A program made the translations under genes and the position numbers. Positions 9,336-18,209 of a stretch of 64,000 nucleotides of DNA are shown here, one piece after another (position 1 is the stretch's first letter; each line of letters begins with the position of its first letter). Below the pieces are notes generated by a model. It saw nothing but the letters and a program-made list of their open reading frames with translations, did not search any database and was not told the origin of the DNA. This stretch comes from Tichowtungia sp964542135 (GTDB lineage Bacteria > Verrucomicrobiota > Kiritimatiellia > Kiritimatiellales > Tichowtungiaceae). The stretch spans positions 9,049 to 73,048 of the forward strand of contig CAZITJ010000003.1 of the NCBI GenBank assembly GCA_964542135.1, in the 5' to 3' direction.

Positions 9336-9843
9336 GGGAATCCTTTCCGGCGGGGGGGTCGGCCTGTTTACGTGTGTCGCGGATTTGATCGCGCAGCCGG
9401 GCCGCCTGTTCGTAGTCTTCGCGGGCCACGGCGGCATCGAGATCTTTCTGCAGGCGGGCGATCCTGGATTTAATGCGGGTCTGCGTTCCTTCCCGGGCGG
9501 GAATTTTACCGATATGCTGCACGCTGTGGTGCATGGCTTTTACGGCCATCGTCAGCTCGGCCATAAAGGTTTCATAACAGACCGGGCATCCGAGGCGGCC
9601 GCTTTTGCGAAACTCGTCGCGTGTGAGCCCGCAGCGCGGGCAGGCGAACGAGAGGTCACCGCTTCCCACCGGTTTTTTATTCTGATCGAGCCCCATCAGA
9701 ATATCGGTGATCGAAATCGGACTGTTGATATCAATTCCCTTTTCCACAGCGTGTTCCTCGCAGAGATGGACCTCTTTCATCTCTCCGTTGACAACCTGTG
9801 TCAGGTGAACAACCGCTTCTTTATCGCAAAGATCACATTTCAT
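9325..9843 (-). CDS. mcsA: McsB activator McsA (zinc-finger, UvrB/C motif)
   Basis: This 172-residue protein begins MKCDLCDKEA, followed by CPRCG and CPVC pairs that bind zinc, and ends with a UVR motif (LDAAVAREDYEQAARLRDQI). In Bacillus McsA activates the arginine kinase McsB and is part of the CtsR heat-shock control system. The 11-bp overlap with mcsB fits a stoichiometric complex. Confidence 0.92.
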   Translation of the reverse strand: MKCDLCDKEAVVHLTQVVNGEMKEVHLCEEHAVEKGIDINSPISITDILMGLDQNKKPVGSGDLSFACPRCGLTRDEFRKSGRLGCPVCYETFMAELTMAVKAMHHSVQHIGKIPAREGTQTRIKSRIARLQKDLDAAVAREDYEQAARLRDQIRDTRKQADPPAGKDSHDA

Positions 9844-9954
9844 AACGAAACACCCGCTGTACGAACTCCGAAATCCGAAACAACCTCCGGCTCATCCTTT
9901 TTGACGTTCCAAACAGTGGAAAATTGAATTTGTTTTACATTCCGACAGTCGGAT

Positions 9955-10827
9955 TCAGAATTTAATTTTAACGCCGTCCTGTCCGGCCAGCTCGCGATAG
10001 GCCGCGGTCAGCTTGTGTGTAACCGGGCCGGGCGTTCCATCGCCGATCGGGCGCTTGTCGAGTTCAACCACCGCAATGACCTCGGCGGCGGTTCCGGTCA
10101 GGAAAACCTCGTCGGCCGTCCAGAGTTCGTAGCGGGTCATCACCGTTTCGGTGACGTCCAGGCCCATGTCGCGGGCCAGTCCCATGACTTTCTCGCGGGT
10201 AATGCCCGCCAGCCCGCCGCACCAGGTCGGCGGCGTCAGCAGTTTACGGCCTTTCACGACGAACACATTGTCACCGGACGCCTCGGCCACATATCCCTGT
10301 GCGTTGAGCATCAGGCATTCCATGACGCCGGAGTTGATCGCCTCGATTTTGGCCATGACGTTGTTGAGATAGTTCAGGCTCTTGATGCGCGGGTTGACGG
10401 CTTCGGGCAGGTTGCGGAGGGTGCCGGCGGTGATGATTTTCAGGCCGTTCTGATAGAGCTCGTCGGGATAGAGTTTGATGTCGGCGGCAATGATAATGAC
10501 CTGTGCCTTTTTGCACAGATACGGGTTGAGCCCCAGCGTGCCGACCCCGCGGGTGATGACGTGGCGCAGATAGCCGTTCTGCAGGCTGTTGGCGCGGCAG
10601 GTCTCCACGGTGGCATCCATCAGCTCCTGTTTCGACATCCCGGGGTCCAGCACAAGGGTCCGGGCCGAATCGAGAAGCCGTTCCATGTGTTCATCCAGAA
10701 ACGCGATCGTGCCGTCATACACACGGGTGCCTTCAAACACACCGTCTCCGTAAAGAAGACCGTGGTCGAAAACCGACACAACGGCGTCTTTTTCCTCAAC
10801 CAGATTCCCGTTCAGATAAATTTTCAT
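9955..10827 (-). CDS. ilvE: Branched-chain amino acid aminotransferase (PLP class IV)
   Basis: This is a fold-type IV transaminase of 290 residues. Visible motifs are DHGLLYGDGVFEGTRVY at the N-terminus, RIKSLNYLNN with the PLP lysine, CLMLNAQGYVAEASGDNVFVV and FLTGTAAEV. They fit IlvE, which reversibly aminates the branched-chain 2-oxo acids with glutamate; D-amino-acid transaminase is the nearest alternative. The ATG at 10827 is preferred over a TTG one codon upstream; TAGGAAC lies before it. It starts 8 bp after the lolD stop and may be cotranscribed. Confidence 0.88.
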   Translation of the reverse strand: MKIYLNGNLVEEKDAVVSVFDHGLLYGDGVFEGTRVYDGTIAFLDEHMERLLDSARTLVLDPGMSKQELMDATVETCRANSLQNGYLRHVITRGVGTLGLNPYLCKKAQVIIIAADIKLYPDELYQNGLKIITAGTLRNLPEAVNPRIKSLNYLNNVMAKIEAINSGVMECLMLNAQGYVAEASGDNVFVVKGRKLLTPPTWCGGLAGITREKVMGLARDMGLDVTETVMTRYELWTADEVFLTGTAAEVIAVVELDKRPIGDGTPGPVTHKLTAAYRELAGQDGVKIKF

Positions 10828-10835
10828 CAATGTTC

Positions 10836-11510
10836 CTACTCTTCCAGTTTACCGTCTTTGAGCAGCAATTCACGGTGACAGCAACGTGCGATGGTCTCGT
10901 TATGGGTCACCATGATCAAGGTGCGCTCTTCAGCTTGCGCTAAATCAAAGAGGCTGTTCAACACATTTTCGCCGGTATGCGAGTCTAGGTTGCCGGTCGG
11001 TTCGTCCGCCAGGATGAGCTCGGGGCTGTTCATCAGCGCCCGTGCAATCGCCGCGCGCTGCTGTTCGCCGCCGGAGAGTTCCATGGGGCGATGATCCATC
11101 CGGCCGGACAGCCCGACCTGCTTCAGCAGGTGTTCGGCGCGCTCACGGAGGCCGCGCCGGCTGTCGGCCGCCAGCGCCGGCAGCATGACGTTCTGCAGCA
11201 CATCGAGCTCCGGCAGCAGGTGGTAGCTCTGGAAAATAAAGCCGCAGCGGTTTGCCCGGAGCGCCGCGCGCTTGGGCGGATTCATCCGGGTGAGGCTGTT
11301 TCCCTCAAAAAGCACCTCACCTTGGTCCGGCTGATCGAGTCCGCCGAGAATATGCAGCAGCGTGCTCTTACCCGATCCGCTGGCGCCCATAATTGAAAGG
11401 GTTTCGCCGCGCTGAACGTTCAGGGATACGCCGTGCAGTACCTCCACCGACCGTTTGCCGATGTGATAGGTCTTATGCACCTCTTCTGCTCTGAGAATGG
11501 CCTCGCTCAT
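10836..11510 (-). CDS. lolD: Lipoprotein-releasing ABC transporter ATPase
   Basis: This 224-residue ATPase has Walker A GASGSGKST, signature LSGGEQQRAAIARAL and Walker B LILADEPTGNLDS. It would power lipoprotein release from the inner membrane with the LolC/E permease encoded at 12166-13395. The start at 11510 (MSEAILRAEEVHKTY) is chosen because the preceding in-frame codons are simply a translated intergenic repeat. An unrelated two-gene unit separates it from the permease gene. Confidence 0.9.
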   Translation of the reverse strand: MSEAILRAEEVHKTYHIGKRSVEVLHGVSLNVQRGETLSIMGASGSGKSTLLHILGGLDQPDQGEVLFEGNSLTRMNPPKRAALRANRCGFIFQSYHLLPELDVLQNVMLPALAADSRRGLRERAEHLLKQVGLSGRMDHRPMELSGGEQQRAAIARALMNSPELILADEPTGNLDSHTGENVLNSLFDLAQAEERTLIMVTHNETIARCCHRELLLKDGKLEE

Positions 11511-11550
11511 AACTGCGTAATCCGTAATTCGCAACCCGTAATTTCCCAAC
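11511..11550. repeat. Interspersed repeat of the GTAATTCG type
   Basis: Alternating TAATCCGTAATTCG and CCCGTAATTT units lie just upstream of lolD. They resemble the GTAATACGTAATT arms of the repeat at 35849-35913. No coding role is visible. Confidence 0.4.
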
Positions 11551-11572
11551 CCCTGGAAGCCGGACGTTTCAT

Positions 11573-11591
11573 TTTTCCAATCATTGGAAAA
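11573..11591. repeat. TTTTCCA palindrome, best copy
   Basis: TTTTCCAATCATTGGAAAA is a perfect 19-bp palindrome around a central C. Relatives with 6-7-bp arms occur at 25261-25279, 46082-46100 and 46113-46130. Weaker ones are at about 3921-3937 and 9904-9923. Confidence 0.6.
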
Positions 11592-11894
11592 TCAATCCTT
11601 CGTTTTTCCAACATATGGAACGCCCTCTTCCGCCGCCTTCAGTTGTGGACGACCCTCAATCGGAACACTGATTTCGTATAGAAAATCAGGCGACATATCT
11701 GCACCGTTCTCCCACACCACCGTGTCGATGTCCGGATTGAGCTGCGCAGTTTGAAAAAGGCACAGATTCCGGAGCGGCTTAAAAACCTCGCCGCTAAGGT
11801 GATCTTTCAGATCCGCACTGCGCCAGCTTCCATCCTCGAACTGCAAATACAGCCTGTATCCAGAATCGGTTTCAACACCTGTAATGTAATGCAT
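11592..11894 (-). CDS. DUF2442 family protein
   Basis: This 100-residue protein reads VETDSGYRLYLQFEDGSWRSADLKDHL, then FKPLRNLCLFQTAQLNPDIDTVVWENGADMSPDFLYE. That is the DUF2442 pattern of short proteins that usually accompany a DUF4160 gene. It follows its DUF4160 partner by only 5 bp. The pair is widespread and sporadic and is sometimes proposed to be toxin-antitoxin-like; its function is not established. Its last codons run into a TTCCA...TGGAA palindrome. Confidence 0.8.
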   Translation of the reverse strand: MHYITGVETDSGYRLYLQFEDGSWRSADLKDHLSGEVFKPLRNLCLFQTAQLNPDIDTVVWENGADMSPDFLYEISVPIEGRPQLKAAEEGVPYVGKTKD

Positions 11895-11899
11895 GATCC

Positions 11900-12166
11900 T
11901 TACTCCTGATCCAGCGGTTTAATCGGGTTTAACGGTTTTTCAGCCATTGCCAGCTCCCAATCTTTCAGCAACTCGTCCCGATGTATGGCCGCCCGCTCAA
12001 CCACCATCGCCAACACCCGCGGTTGCAAGCTTCCCTCCAGAAGCTTCAATTCTTCAATCGAAATGGAAGCCCGCTGTCCGCCGTATTTTGCATGAAAATG
12101 CGGCACGCCATGCTCCTTCCAGTAGATGGCGATCACAATTCCAAAAAATCTGCTAATTTCAGGCAT
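11900..12166 (-). CDS. DUF4160 family protein
   Basis: This 88-residue protein opens MPEISRFFGIVIAIYWKEHG and continues VPHFHAKYGGQRASISI, the hallmark of DUF4160, then a helix with RVLAMVVERAAIHRDELLKDWE. Its ATG overlaps the stop codon of the lolC-like gene by one base (TAATG), so it is read from the lol transcript. It and the following DUF2442 gene interrupt an otherwise standard lolC-lolD operon. Confidence 0.82.
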   Translation of the reverse strand: MPEISRFFGIVIAIYWKEHGVPHFHAKYGGQRASISIEELKLLEGSLQPRVLAMVVERAAIHRDELLKDWELAMAEKPLNPIKPLDQE

Positions 12167-13395
12167 TATTCATTCCTCAACGCCTCCACGGGTTCGAGGC
12201 GGGCGGCGCGCCAGGCGGGAACCAAGCCGGCCAGTGTGCAGATGACCAGCACGGTGGCGCAGACGGTGATCACATCGCTCGCGGTGGTGTGCGCCGGAAT
12301 CCGGCTGAGCTGATAGAGCTCTTTCGGCAGCAGATCGACGCGGAACCGGGCGGAAATGAAATTCAGCAGTTCATTGCGGTATTTGAGCGCAAGCAGTCCG
12401 AGCCCAAGACCCAGTCCGGTTCCGATCACCCCCTGTACGGCGCCGATCCACAGAAAAATGTTTACAATGCGCCGATTCGAAAAACCCAGCGCCTTGAGCA
12501 GACCGATTTCATGGGTTTTCTGGACGGTCAGCGTAATCAGCGTGTTGGTGATGCCGAAGGCGGCGACAATGGTGATGAAGATGAGCAGGAAGAACATCAT
12601 GTTTTTCTCGGTCTGCAGCGCGGTGAAGAGCTGGCGGTTGAGGTCGATCCAGGTGCGTGCCTGAAAAAACGGACCGAGTGCCTCGTCGATTTCTTTGGCC
12701 ACGCGCGGCGCATTCATGGGGTTGGCGGTCATGACCTGAATGCTGTGCACACCCTGTTCAACGTTGTACACGGAGCGTGCCGTCTGGAGCGATGTCAGCA
12801 CATAGCCGGCGTCGATTTCATACATGCCGACCTGAAAGATGCCGCTGACGGTCAGTTCTTCGGGCAGGCGCAGTTCGTCCTGCGAGACAAAATTCTGCGG
12901 AGAATAGACCAGGAGGGTGTCCCCCGGCTCCAGGCCGAGGCGCAGCGCGAGGTCGTTGCCGATCACGATTTCGTTGTAGCCGACATCGAATTCGCCGGCG
13001 ATCATGTGGGCGGGCACGCGGCTGACGGATCGTTCGAGATCCGGGTCGATGCCGCGCAGCATGGGCGTGTGCACCCGGTCGTCTTCGGTCTGGATAAAGA
13101 CCAGTCCTTCGAGATTGGGTGCCGCGCCGGTGATCCCGTCCACCTCCTCAAGCGCCTTGAGCAGCCGTTCGGGCTGCCGGATGACTCCGCCGTACTCGGT
13201 GACCTTCACATGGGCATTGAAACTGAGCAGCCGGTCGCGCCAGGTTTCGTCAAAGCCGGTCATGACCGAGAGCACAATGATGAGCACGGCCACACCGAGC
13301 GTCACGCCGAGCAGCGACAGCAGTGTGACAACCGACAGAAAGGAGCGCTTCGGTTTCAGATATTTAAAGGCCAGAAACAGCGAAAATGATTTCAT
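12166..13395 (-). CDS. lolC: Lipoprotein-releasing ABC transporter permease (LolC/LolE family)
   Basis: This 409-residue protein has the FtsX/MacB permease layout: a first span at about 20-45 (FLSVVTLLSLLGVTLGVAVLIIV), a large periplasmic domain at 50-260, and three further spans near 270-290, 315-340 and 370-395. AFKYLKPKRSFLSVVTLLS and KTHEIGLLKALGFSNRRI are typical of LolC/E. Only one permease is present, suggesting a homodimeric permease. The ATG at 13395 is taken over a GTG one codon earlier. Confidence 0.9.
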   Translation of the reverse strand: MKSFSLFLAFKYLKPKRSFLSVVTLLSLLGVTLGVAVLIIVLSVMTGFDETWRDRLLSFNAHVKVTEYGGVIRQPERLLKALEEVDGITGAAPNLEGLVFIQTEDDRVHTPMLRGIDPDLERSVSRVPAHMIAGEFDVGYNEIVIGNDLALRLGLEPGDTLLVYSPQNFVSQDELRLPEELTVSGIFQVGMYEIDAGYVLTSLQTARSVYNVEQGVHSIQVMTANPMNAPRVAKEIDEALGPFFQARTWIDLNRQLFTALQTEKNMMFFLLIFITIVAAFGITNTLITLTVQKTHEIGLLKALGFSNRRIVNIFLWIGAVQGVIGTGLGLGLGLLALKYRNELLNFISARFRVDLLPKELYQLSRIPAHTTASDVITVCATVLVICTLAGLVPAWRAARLEPVEALRNE

Positions 13396-13487
13396 CACCG
13401 CGTACTGTACACAGTCGGCGCTCAGAAAAAAAGTTTCAAAGCCTGGAAGCGGGCCGCGGTGCCGGAGCCTGGAAAACGGCAGACAAA

Positions 13488-13564
13488 TGGCACACCCGGC
13501 AGGGTTCGAACCTGCAACCTTCTGGTTCGTAGCCAGATACTCTATCCAGTTGAGCTACGGGTGC
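13488..13564 (-). tRNA. tRNA-Arg (anticodon ACG)
   Basis: Read on the minus strand, the acceptor GCACCCG pairs with CGGGTGT (G-U at the end). The anticodon stem TCTGG/CCAGA holds loop CTACGAA with anticodon ACG (13530-13528). The T-loop is GTTCGAA. Discriminator G and an encoded CCA complete the 3' end. It lies between the lolC-like gene and metK. Confidence 0.95.
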
Positions 13565-13622
13565 ATCGGAAAACGGTGGAATGTAGCGGGTCGTGCAGAA
13601 TGAATCAACCGCAAAAAAGGAT

Positions 13623-14807
13623 CTATTTTACGGCGGCCTTCAGCGCGTCGATTTTATCCGTGCGTTCCCAGGGGAACTGCGGGCGGCCGAAATGGCCGCA
13701 GGATGCGGTTTGACGGTAGCTCCATCCCTCGGGACGGGTCAGTCCGAGTTCACGGATAATGGCCGCCGGGCGGAAGTCAAACAGGTCCCCGGCACTCATG
13801 AGTTCTTCAAGCCGGTCGTCGGCGACGCGGCCGGTTCCGTAGGTGTCGACGTTGATGCTGAGGGGTCTGGCCACACCGATGGCATAGGCCACCTGCACCT
13901 CACATTTGGCGGCGAGGCCGGCGGCGACGATGTTTTTGGCTGCGTAGCGTGCGTAATAGGCGGCCGAGCGGTCCACTTTGGAGGGATCTTTTCCGGAGAA
14001 GGCGCCGCCGCCGTGACTGCCGACGCCGCCGTAGGTGTCCACAATGATTTTGCGGCCGGTGAGGCCGGCATCGCCGTGCGGGCCGCCGATTACAAACTTT
14101 CCGGTGGGGTTGATAAAGTATTCGACCTCGTCGCCGAGCAGGCCGGTCGGGGCCAGCACCTCCCGCACAACCTTTTTTAAATCCGACTGGATGCGGTCGA
14201 GCGGAACGTCTTCGGTCTGGTGCGAGAGCACCACGGAGGTAATCTGCTGCGGCCTTCCGTCGGCGTAGCGGATGGAAACCTGCGATTTGGAGTCAGGCCG
14301 CAGATAGGGAATGCTTCCCTTTCTGCGGAGGGTCTGCAGTGCATCGAGCAGCAGATGGCTGTAATGCACCGGTGCAGGCATGAGGGCGTCGGTTTCATCG
14401 GAAGCATAGCCGAACATCATGCCCTGATCCCCGGCGCCCTGTTCGCTGAAGAGGCCCTGCCCTTCGGTCACGCCCTGGGAAATGTCGGCGGACTGTTCGT
14501 GAAGCCGGCCGATATAGTCGAAAGTTTGAGCACAGAATTTCAGATCGGGATGGTTGTAGCCGATGTCGTGCACGACATCGCGGGCGATCTGTTCAGGATC
14601 GATGCGGTCCCATCCCGCGCAGGTGATTTCACCGGCATTGACCACCAGATCGGTGGTGACCAGCGTTTCGCAGGCGACACGGCTGGCGGGATCTTCGGCG
14701 AGACAGGCGTCGAGAATGGCATCGGAGATCTGGTCGCACACCTTGTCGGGGTGTCCTTCAGAAACGGATTCGGATGTGAAGATGTGGTCGGCCTGGATTT
14801 TGCTCAT
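13623..14807 (-). CDS. metK: S-adenosylmethionine synthetase
   Basis: MetK makes AdoMet from methionine and ATP. The 394-residue sequence is full length. It has FTSESVSEGHPDKVCDQISD at the N-terminus, GAGDQGMMFGYASDET (the methionine-loop hexapeptide region), and IVDTYGGVGSHGGGAFSGKDPSKVDRSAAY in the C-terminal third. The 60 bp upstream holds no recognisable SAM riboswitch. Confidence 0.97.
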   Translation of the reverse strand: MSKIQADHIFTSESVSEGHPDKVCDQISDAILDACLAEDPASRVACETLVTTDLVVNAGEITCAGWDRIDPEQIARDVVHDIGYNHPDLKFCAQTFDYIGRLHEQSADISQGVTEGQGLFSEQGAGDQGMMFGYASDETDALMPAPVHYSHLLLDALQTLRRKGSIPYLRPDSKSQVSIRYADGRPQQITSVVLSHQTEDVPLDRIQSDLKKVVREVLAPTGLLGDEVEYFINPTGKFVIGGPHGDAGLTGRKIIVDTYGGVGSHGGGAFSGKDPSKVDRSAAYYARYAAKNIVAAGLAAKCEVQVAYAIGVARPLSINVDTYGTGRVADDRLEELMSAGDLFDFRPAAIIRELGLTRPEGWSYRQTASCGHFGRPQFPWERTDKIDALKAAVK

Positions 14808-14867
14808 GGGACCCCTCTGCTTTAAATTCGCTTATCCGGATTGAGTAATTTATGAACGGTACCCGCT

Positions 14868-16649
14868 TCAGCGGACCAACTCAAGAATTTCCGGTGAGGT
14901 TTTTTCGATCAGTTTCCAGCAGCGGGCCTCCACATCCGTGCAGTCATCCCCGTGCAGCGCGTCTTTGGCGAGAGCGCGGCAGTCGGAATAGTGCAGGTTG
15001 CGGATCACATCTTTGATCAACGGAACAGACGGCGGACTGATGCTGAGCTCGTCGGCGCCGAGTCCGATCAGCAGCGGGACCAGTTCCGGGGTGGCGGCCA
15101 TCTGCCCGCACACCGCCACGGGGATGCGGGCGGTGTGTCCGGCCAGAATGGTCTGGCGAATCAGCTTGAGAATGGAAATATGCGTGGGTTTGTAGAGGTG
15201 AGCGACATTCTCGTTCACGCGGTCCACGGCCAGCGTGTACTGAATGAGGTCGTTGGTGCCGATGCTGAAAAAATCAACATGCGGGGCAATCAGGTCTGCG
15301 GTGAGTGCCGCGGAGGGGATTTCGATCATTACACCGACCGGCAGATCATCGGCACAGGGTTTTCCCTCTTCCTTCAGTTCACGCCGGCACTCTTTCAGAA
15401 TCCGGTTGGCCTCCAGCACTTCGCTGACACAGGTCACCATGGGATACATCAGCGCAATATTCCGTCCGGCGGCCGCGCGCAGAACAGCCCGGAGCTGAAT
15501 CTTGAAAAAATCCGGATTGGCCAGGCAGAAACGAATCGCGCGCCAGCCGAGAAACGGGTTCATTTCCGTTTTAATTTTGACGTTGGAACTGAATTTATCG
15601 CCGCCCAGATCGAGTGTTCGGATCACAATGCGATCGGCGGGACAGCGGTCGGCGGCATCACTGTACACACGCATCTGCTCCTCTTCATCGGGCAGGTGAT
15701 CGGCCTCCAGGAAAAGAAATTCGGTCCGGAACAAACCGATGCCCCGTGCCCCGTATTTGCTGATGGACGGGATTTCCGAGGGCAGTTCGATGTTGGCGGC
15801 GATGGGCACGTAGTATCCGTCGCGGGTTTCCGACGGCTTGTCTTTGAGTGTCTCCAGCTCACAGAGGATCTGCTTCTGTTCTTCGGCTTTTTTGGCATAG
15901 GCCAGCAGCCGGTCCGAGGAGGGCCGCAGCACCACGAGGCCCCTGGTGCCGTCCACCAGCAGCGTGTCGCCGGAGTGAACACGCGTGCTGATGCTGTGCA
16001 GACCGACCACGGCGGGCACTTCGAGCGCCCGGGCCATAATGGCAGTGTGGGAGGTCGCGCTGCCGAGATCGGCCACCATGGCATGCACAATTTCCTGATT
16101 CATGCCCGCGGTATCGGACGGCGAGAAGTCATGGGCCACGGCGATACAGGGCCGCTCAATCTGATCCATGCGATCCATGCCCTGCCCCGACAGGTTTTTG
16201 GCAATTCGGCGGGTGACATCCCGCACATCGGCCGCGCGCTCCCGCAGGTAGTCGTCTTCGACCCGGTTCAGCATCTGTATGTAGCGATCGGCCACGGAGC
16301 GTACAATGGTTTCGACATTGACTTTTTTCCGGCGCAGCTCGCGAATGACCTCTTCGACCAGATAACGATCATCGACCACGAGCAGATGTGCGTCGAAAAT
16401 CCCGGCGTGATCTTCCCCGAGTGCTTCGGATACACGTTTCTGGATGCCCGCGATCTGATGGCGTGTTTTGATGAGCGCCTCTTCAAAGCGGGCGATTTCC
16501 CGGGGGATCTCCTCGTCGCTGACCGCATACTCGGGCGGCGGGGCACCCTCCTGCAGGAACACAACGGCTTCGCCGACCGCAATTCCGGGGGAAACGCCGA
16601 CTCCCTCCAGAATCAGTTCTCCGCTGTCTTCTGTATGACGATCGGTCAC
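14868..16649 (-). CDS. ptsI: PTS enzyme I (PEP-protein phosphotransferase)
   Basis: EI autophosphorylates from PEP and passes the phosphate to HPr. A GTG at 16649 is chosen: GAGG lies six bases upstream and the HPr stop ends one base before it. An upstream TTG would overlap ptsH. That gives 593 residues. GSATSHTAIMARALEVPAVVG carries the phosphorylated His. The PEP-binding barrel shows GIGLFRTEFLFL, DLGGDKF, GTNDLIQYTLAVDR and AVCGQMA with the conserved Cys. No EIIA/B/C genes are nearby, so the role may be regulatory. Confidence 0.95.
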   Translation of the reverse strand: MTDRHTEDSGELILEGVGVSPGIAVGEAVVFLQEGAPPPEYAVSDEEIPREIARFEEALIKTRHQIAGIQKRVSEALGEDHAGIFDAHLLVVDDRYLVEEVIRELRRKKVNVETIVRSVADRYIQMLNRVEDDYLRERAADVRDVTRRIAKNLSGQGMDRMDQIERPCIAVAHDFSPSDTAGMNQEIVHAMVADLGSATSHTAIMARALEVPAVVGLHSISTRVHSGDTLLVDGTRGLVVLRPSSDRLLAYAKKAEEQKQILCELETLKDKPSETRDGYYVPIAANIELPSEIPSISKYGARGIGLFRTEFLFLEADHLPDEEEQMRVYSDAADRCPADRIVIRTLDLGGDKFSSNVKIKTEMNPFLGWRAIRFCLANPDFFKIQLRAVLRAAAGRNIALMYPMVTCVSEVLEANRILKECRRELKEEGKPCADDLPVGVMIEIPSAALTADLIAPHVDFFSIGTNDLIQYTLAVDRVNENVAHLYKPTHISILKLIRQTILAGHTARIPVAVCGQMAATPELVPLLIGLGADELSISPPSVPLIKDVIRNLHYSDCRALAKDALHGDDCTDVEARCWKLIEKTSPEILELVR

Positions 16650-16650
16650 A

Positions 16651-16932
16651 TCAATCCTCAAAAAATTTCTGTTCAAACAGCGCGACAATCTCTGCGACCG
16701 CCTCTTCGGCGTCCTCGCCGACGGCCCGAACCGTCAACTGCGCACCCCGGCGGCCCTCCAGTGTCAGCAGCCCCATAATACTCTTGGCCGACACTTCATT
16801 ATCCCCGATGCCGAGAAAGATTTCCGCCCCGAACCTGCCGGCCGCCTTCACCAGCAGCGCCGCCGGCCGGGCATGAATGCCGTACTGATTGCGCACCTCC
16901 AGCTCGCGCTGAACTGTTTTCGGTTCACCCAT
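16651..16932 (-). CDS. ptsH: Phosphocarrier protein HPr
   Basis: This 93-residue HPr has GIHARPAALLVKAA, with the His phosphorylated by EI, and SAKSIMGLLTL, with the regulatory Ser phosphorylated by HprK. Both sites are intact, so it can act in transport-type phosphotransfer and in HPr-Ser-P signalling. Its start overlaps the end of hprK by 8 bp. Confidence 0.95.
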   Translation of the reverse strand: MGEPKTVQRELEVRNQYGIHARPAALLVKAAGRFGAEIFLGIGDNEVSAKSIMGLLTLEGRRGAQLTVRAVGEDAEEAVAEIVALFEQKFFED

Positions 16933-17869
16933 CGGCTGCTCCCCTGGTCATAAAGGTCGCAATCAGTTTTTCATCCAGTTCTTTGGCGGCGTCATGGCCG
17001 AGAAGCTTCAGCTTATAATTCAGCGCGGACGCTTCAACCATATTCGCAATATCGCGGCCGGAGCTGACCGGAAGAGAATGACACGGAAAGGAAACCCCGA
17101 GGATCTCAAAACGGCCGGGATGAAGGCCCGTGCGTTCTTCATCGCCGTCATGCGCATAGGGATGCAGCTGGATCACCATATCCAGCATGGCCTCGCGGCG
17201 GATGGACGCCACGCCGTACAGGCTGGGAACATGCACGATTCCGACTCCGCGGATTTCCATGTGATAGCGGGTGACTTCATTGGCAAAGCCCATCACGCGG
17301 CCGTCGCTGGTGCGCACCAGATCGGTCACATCATCGGACACCAGGCTGTATCCGCGGCCGATCAGCGAAAGGGCGGTCTCGCTTTTGCCGATGCCGGGCG
17401 GCCCCTGAATCAGCACGCCGACGCCCATGATTTCGAGCATGGTTCCCTGGATGCGTTTGCGCGGCGCGGTAAGCTCTTCAATGATCAGGGTGCACTCATT
17501 GATAAAATGACTGGTGATCATGCCGGTGCGGAACACGGGGGTGCGGTAGCGCTCGGCCAGCTTCAGAATCTGCGGAAGCGGATTACGGTTGCGGGCAATG
17601 ATGACCCCCGGCACGTTCTTTTCAAACATACCGGTCAGCCGTTTTTCGCACTCGGCGGCGGAGAGGCTCTTGAGATAGGTGAACTCGGCCAGTCCGAACA
17701 CCTGCAGCCGCCGCTGGGCGAAATACTGGAAAAAGCCGGTCAGTGCCAATCCCGGCCGGTTAATGGCGTTCTCCTCAATGAGCCGGTCGAGGTGCTCCTG
17801 CCCCCAGACCAGCTCCATCGAGAGCCGTTCGGCGCCGTTTTGAAACAAATCCTGAACGGTAATGGCCAC
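16925..17869 (-). CDS. hprK: HPr kinase/phosphorylase
   Basis: HprK adds or removes phosphate on the regulatory Ser of HPr according to ATP, Pi and metabolite levels. The GTG at 17869 is preferred (AGGAG seven bases before; product MAITVQDLFQNGAERLSMEL) over a TTG at 17890. The 314-residue protein has the N-terminal MurF-like domain and a C-terminal kinase domain with P-loop GPPGIGKSETAL. The K3-type loop is EIRGVGIVHVPSLYGV. It sits between hpf and ptsH in one operon. Confidence 0.95.
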   Translation of the reverse strand: MAITVQDLFQNGAERLSMELVWGQEHLDRLIEENAINRPGLALTGFFQYFAQRRLQVFGLAEFTYLKSLSAAECEKRLTGMFEKNVPGVIIARNRNPLPQILKLAERYRTPVFRTGMITSHFINECTLIIEELTAPRKRIQGTMLEIMGVGVLIQGPPGIGKSETALSLIGRGYSLVSDDVTDLVRTSDGRVMGFANEVTRYHMEIRGVGIVHVPSLYGVASIRREAMLDMVIQLHPYAHDGDEERTGLHPGRFEILGVSFPCHSLPVSSGRDIANMVEASALNYKLKLLGHDAAKELDEKLIATFMTRGAADG

Positions 17870-17886
17870 GGTCGGACTCCTGCGGA

Positions 17887-18192
17887 TCAATGGGATGAAT
17901 GCGGATGATGGTCCTGCACCTTTTCGCGCAGCTTGCGCAGCTGCCGTTCGGCCTTGTCGAGCGCATCATCAATGGCGGTATACATGTTTTCGGACTGCGC
18001 GTGACTCTCCACATGAATGTTTTTTCCCTGAACCAGGATTTCCGTGCGATGCTCATGCTTCTGGATTTCGAGCACGGCGCGCACATCCTCAATGCGCGGG
18101 AAATCGGTCAGTGTGCGCTCGACTTTGTCATAAATGTGATCCCGGATTCCGTCTGTAAGCTCCACATTCCGACCTGTGATATGCACCTGCAT
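17887..18192 (-). CDS. hpf: Ribosome hibernation promoting factor (short form)
   Basis: This 101-residue protein begins MQVHITGRNVELTDGIRDHI and continues with a KVERTLTDFP segment and YTAIDDALDKAERQLRK, the HPF/RaiA fold. It lacks the dimerising C-terminal domain of long HPF, so it is a short HPF that would act with or like an RMF-type factor. Placement right after lptB repeats the classical lptB-(rpoN)-hpf order of Proteobacteria, without rpoN. Confidence 0.93.
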   Translation of the reverse strand: MQVHITGRNVELTDGIRDHIYDKVERTLTDFPRIEDVRAVLEIQKHEHRTEILVQGKNIHVESHAQSENMYTAIDDALDKAERQLRKLREKVQDHHPHSSH

Positions 18193-18209
18193 GAGCCTCT
18201 CCTTTCGTG

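Noticed and set aside
14808..14867. SAM riboswitch before metK
   Set aside because: Only 60 bp separate metK from ptsI and no conserved riboswitch core or terminator is visible.
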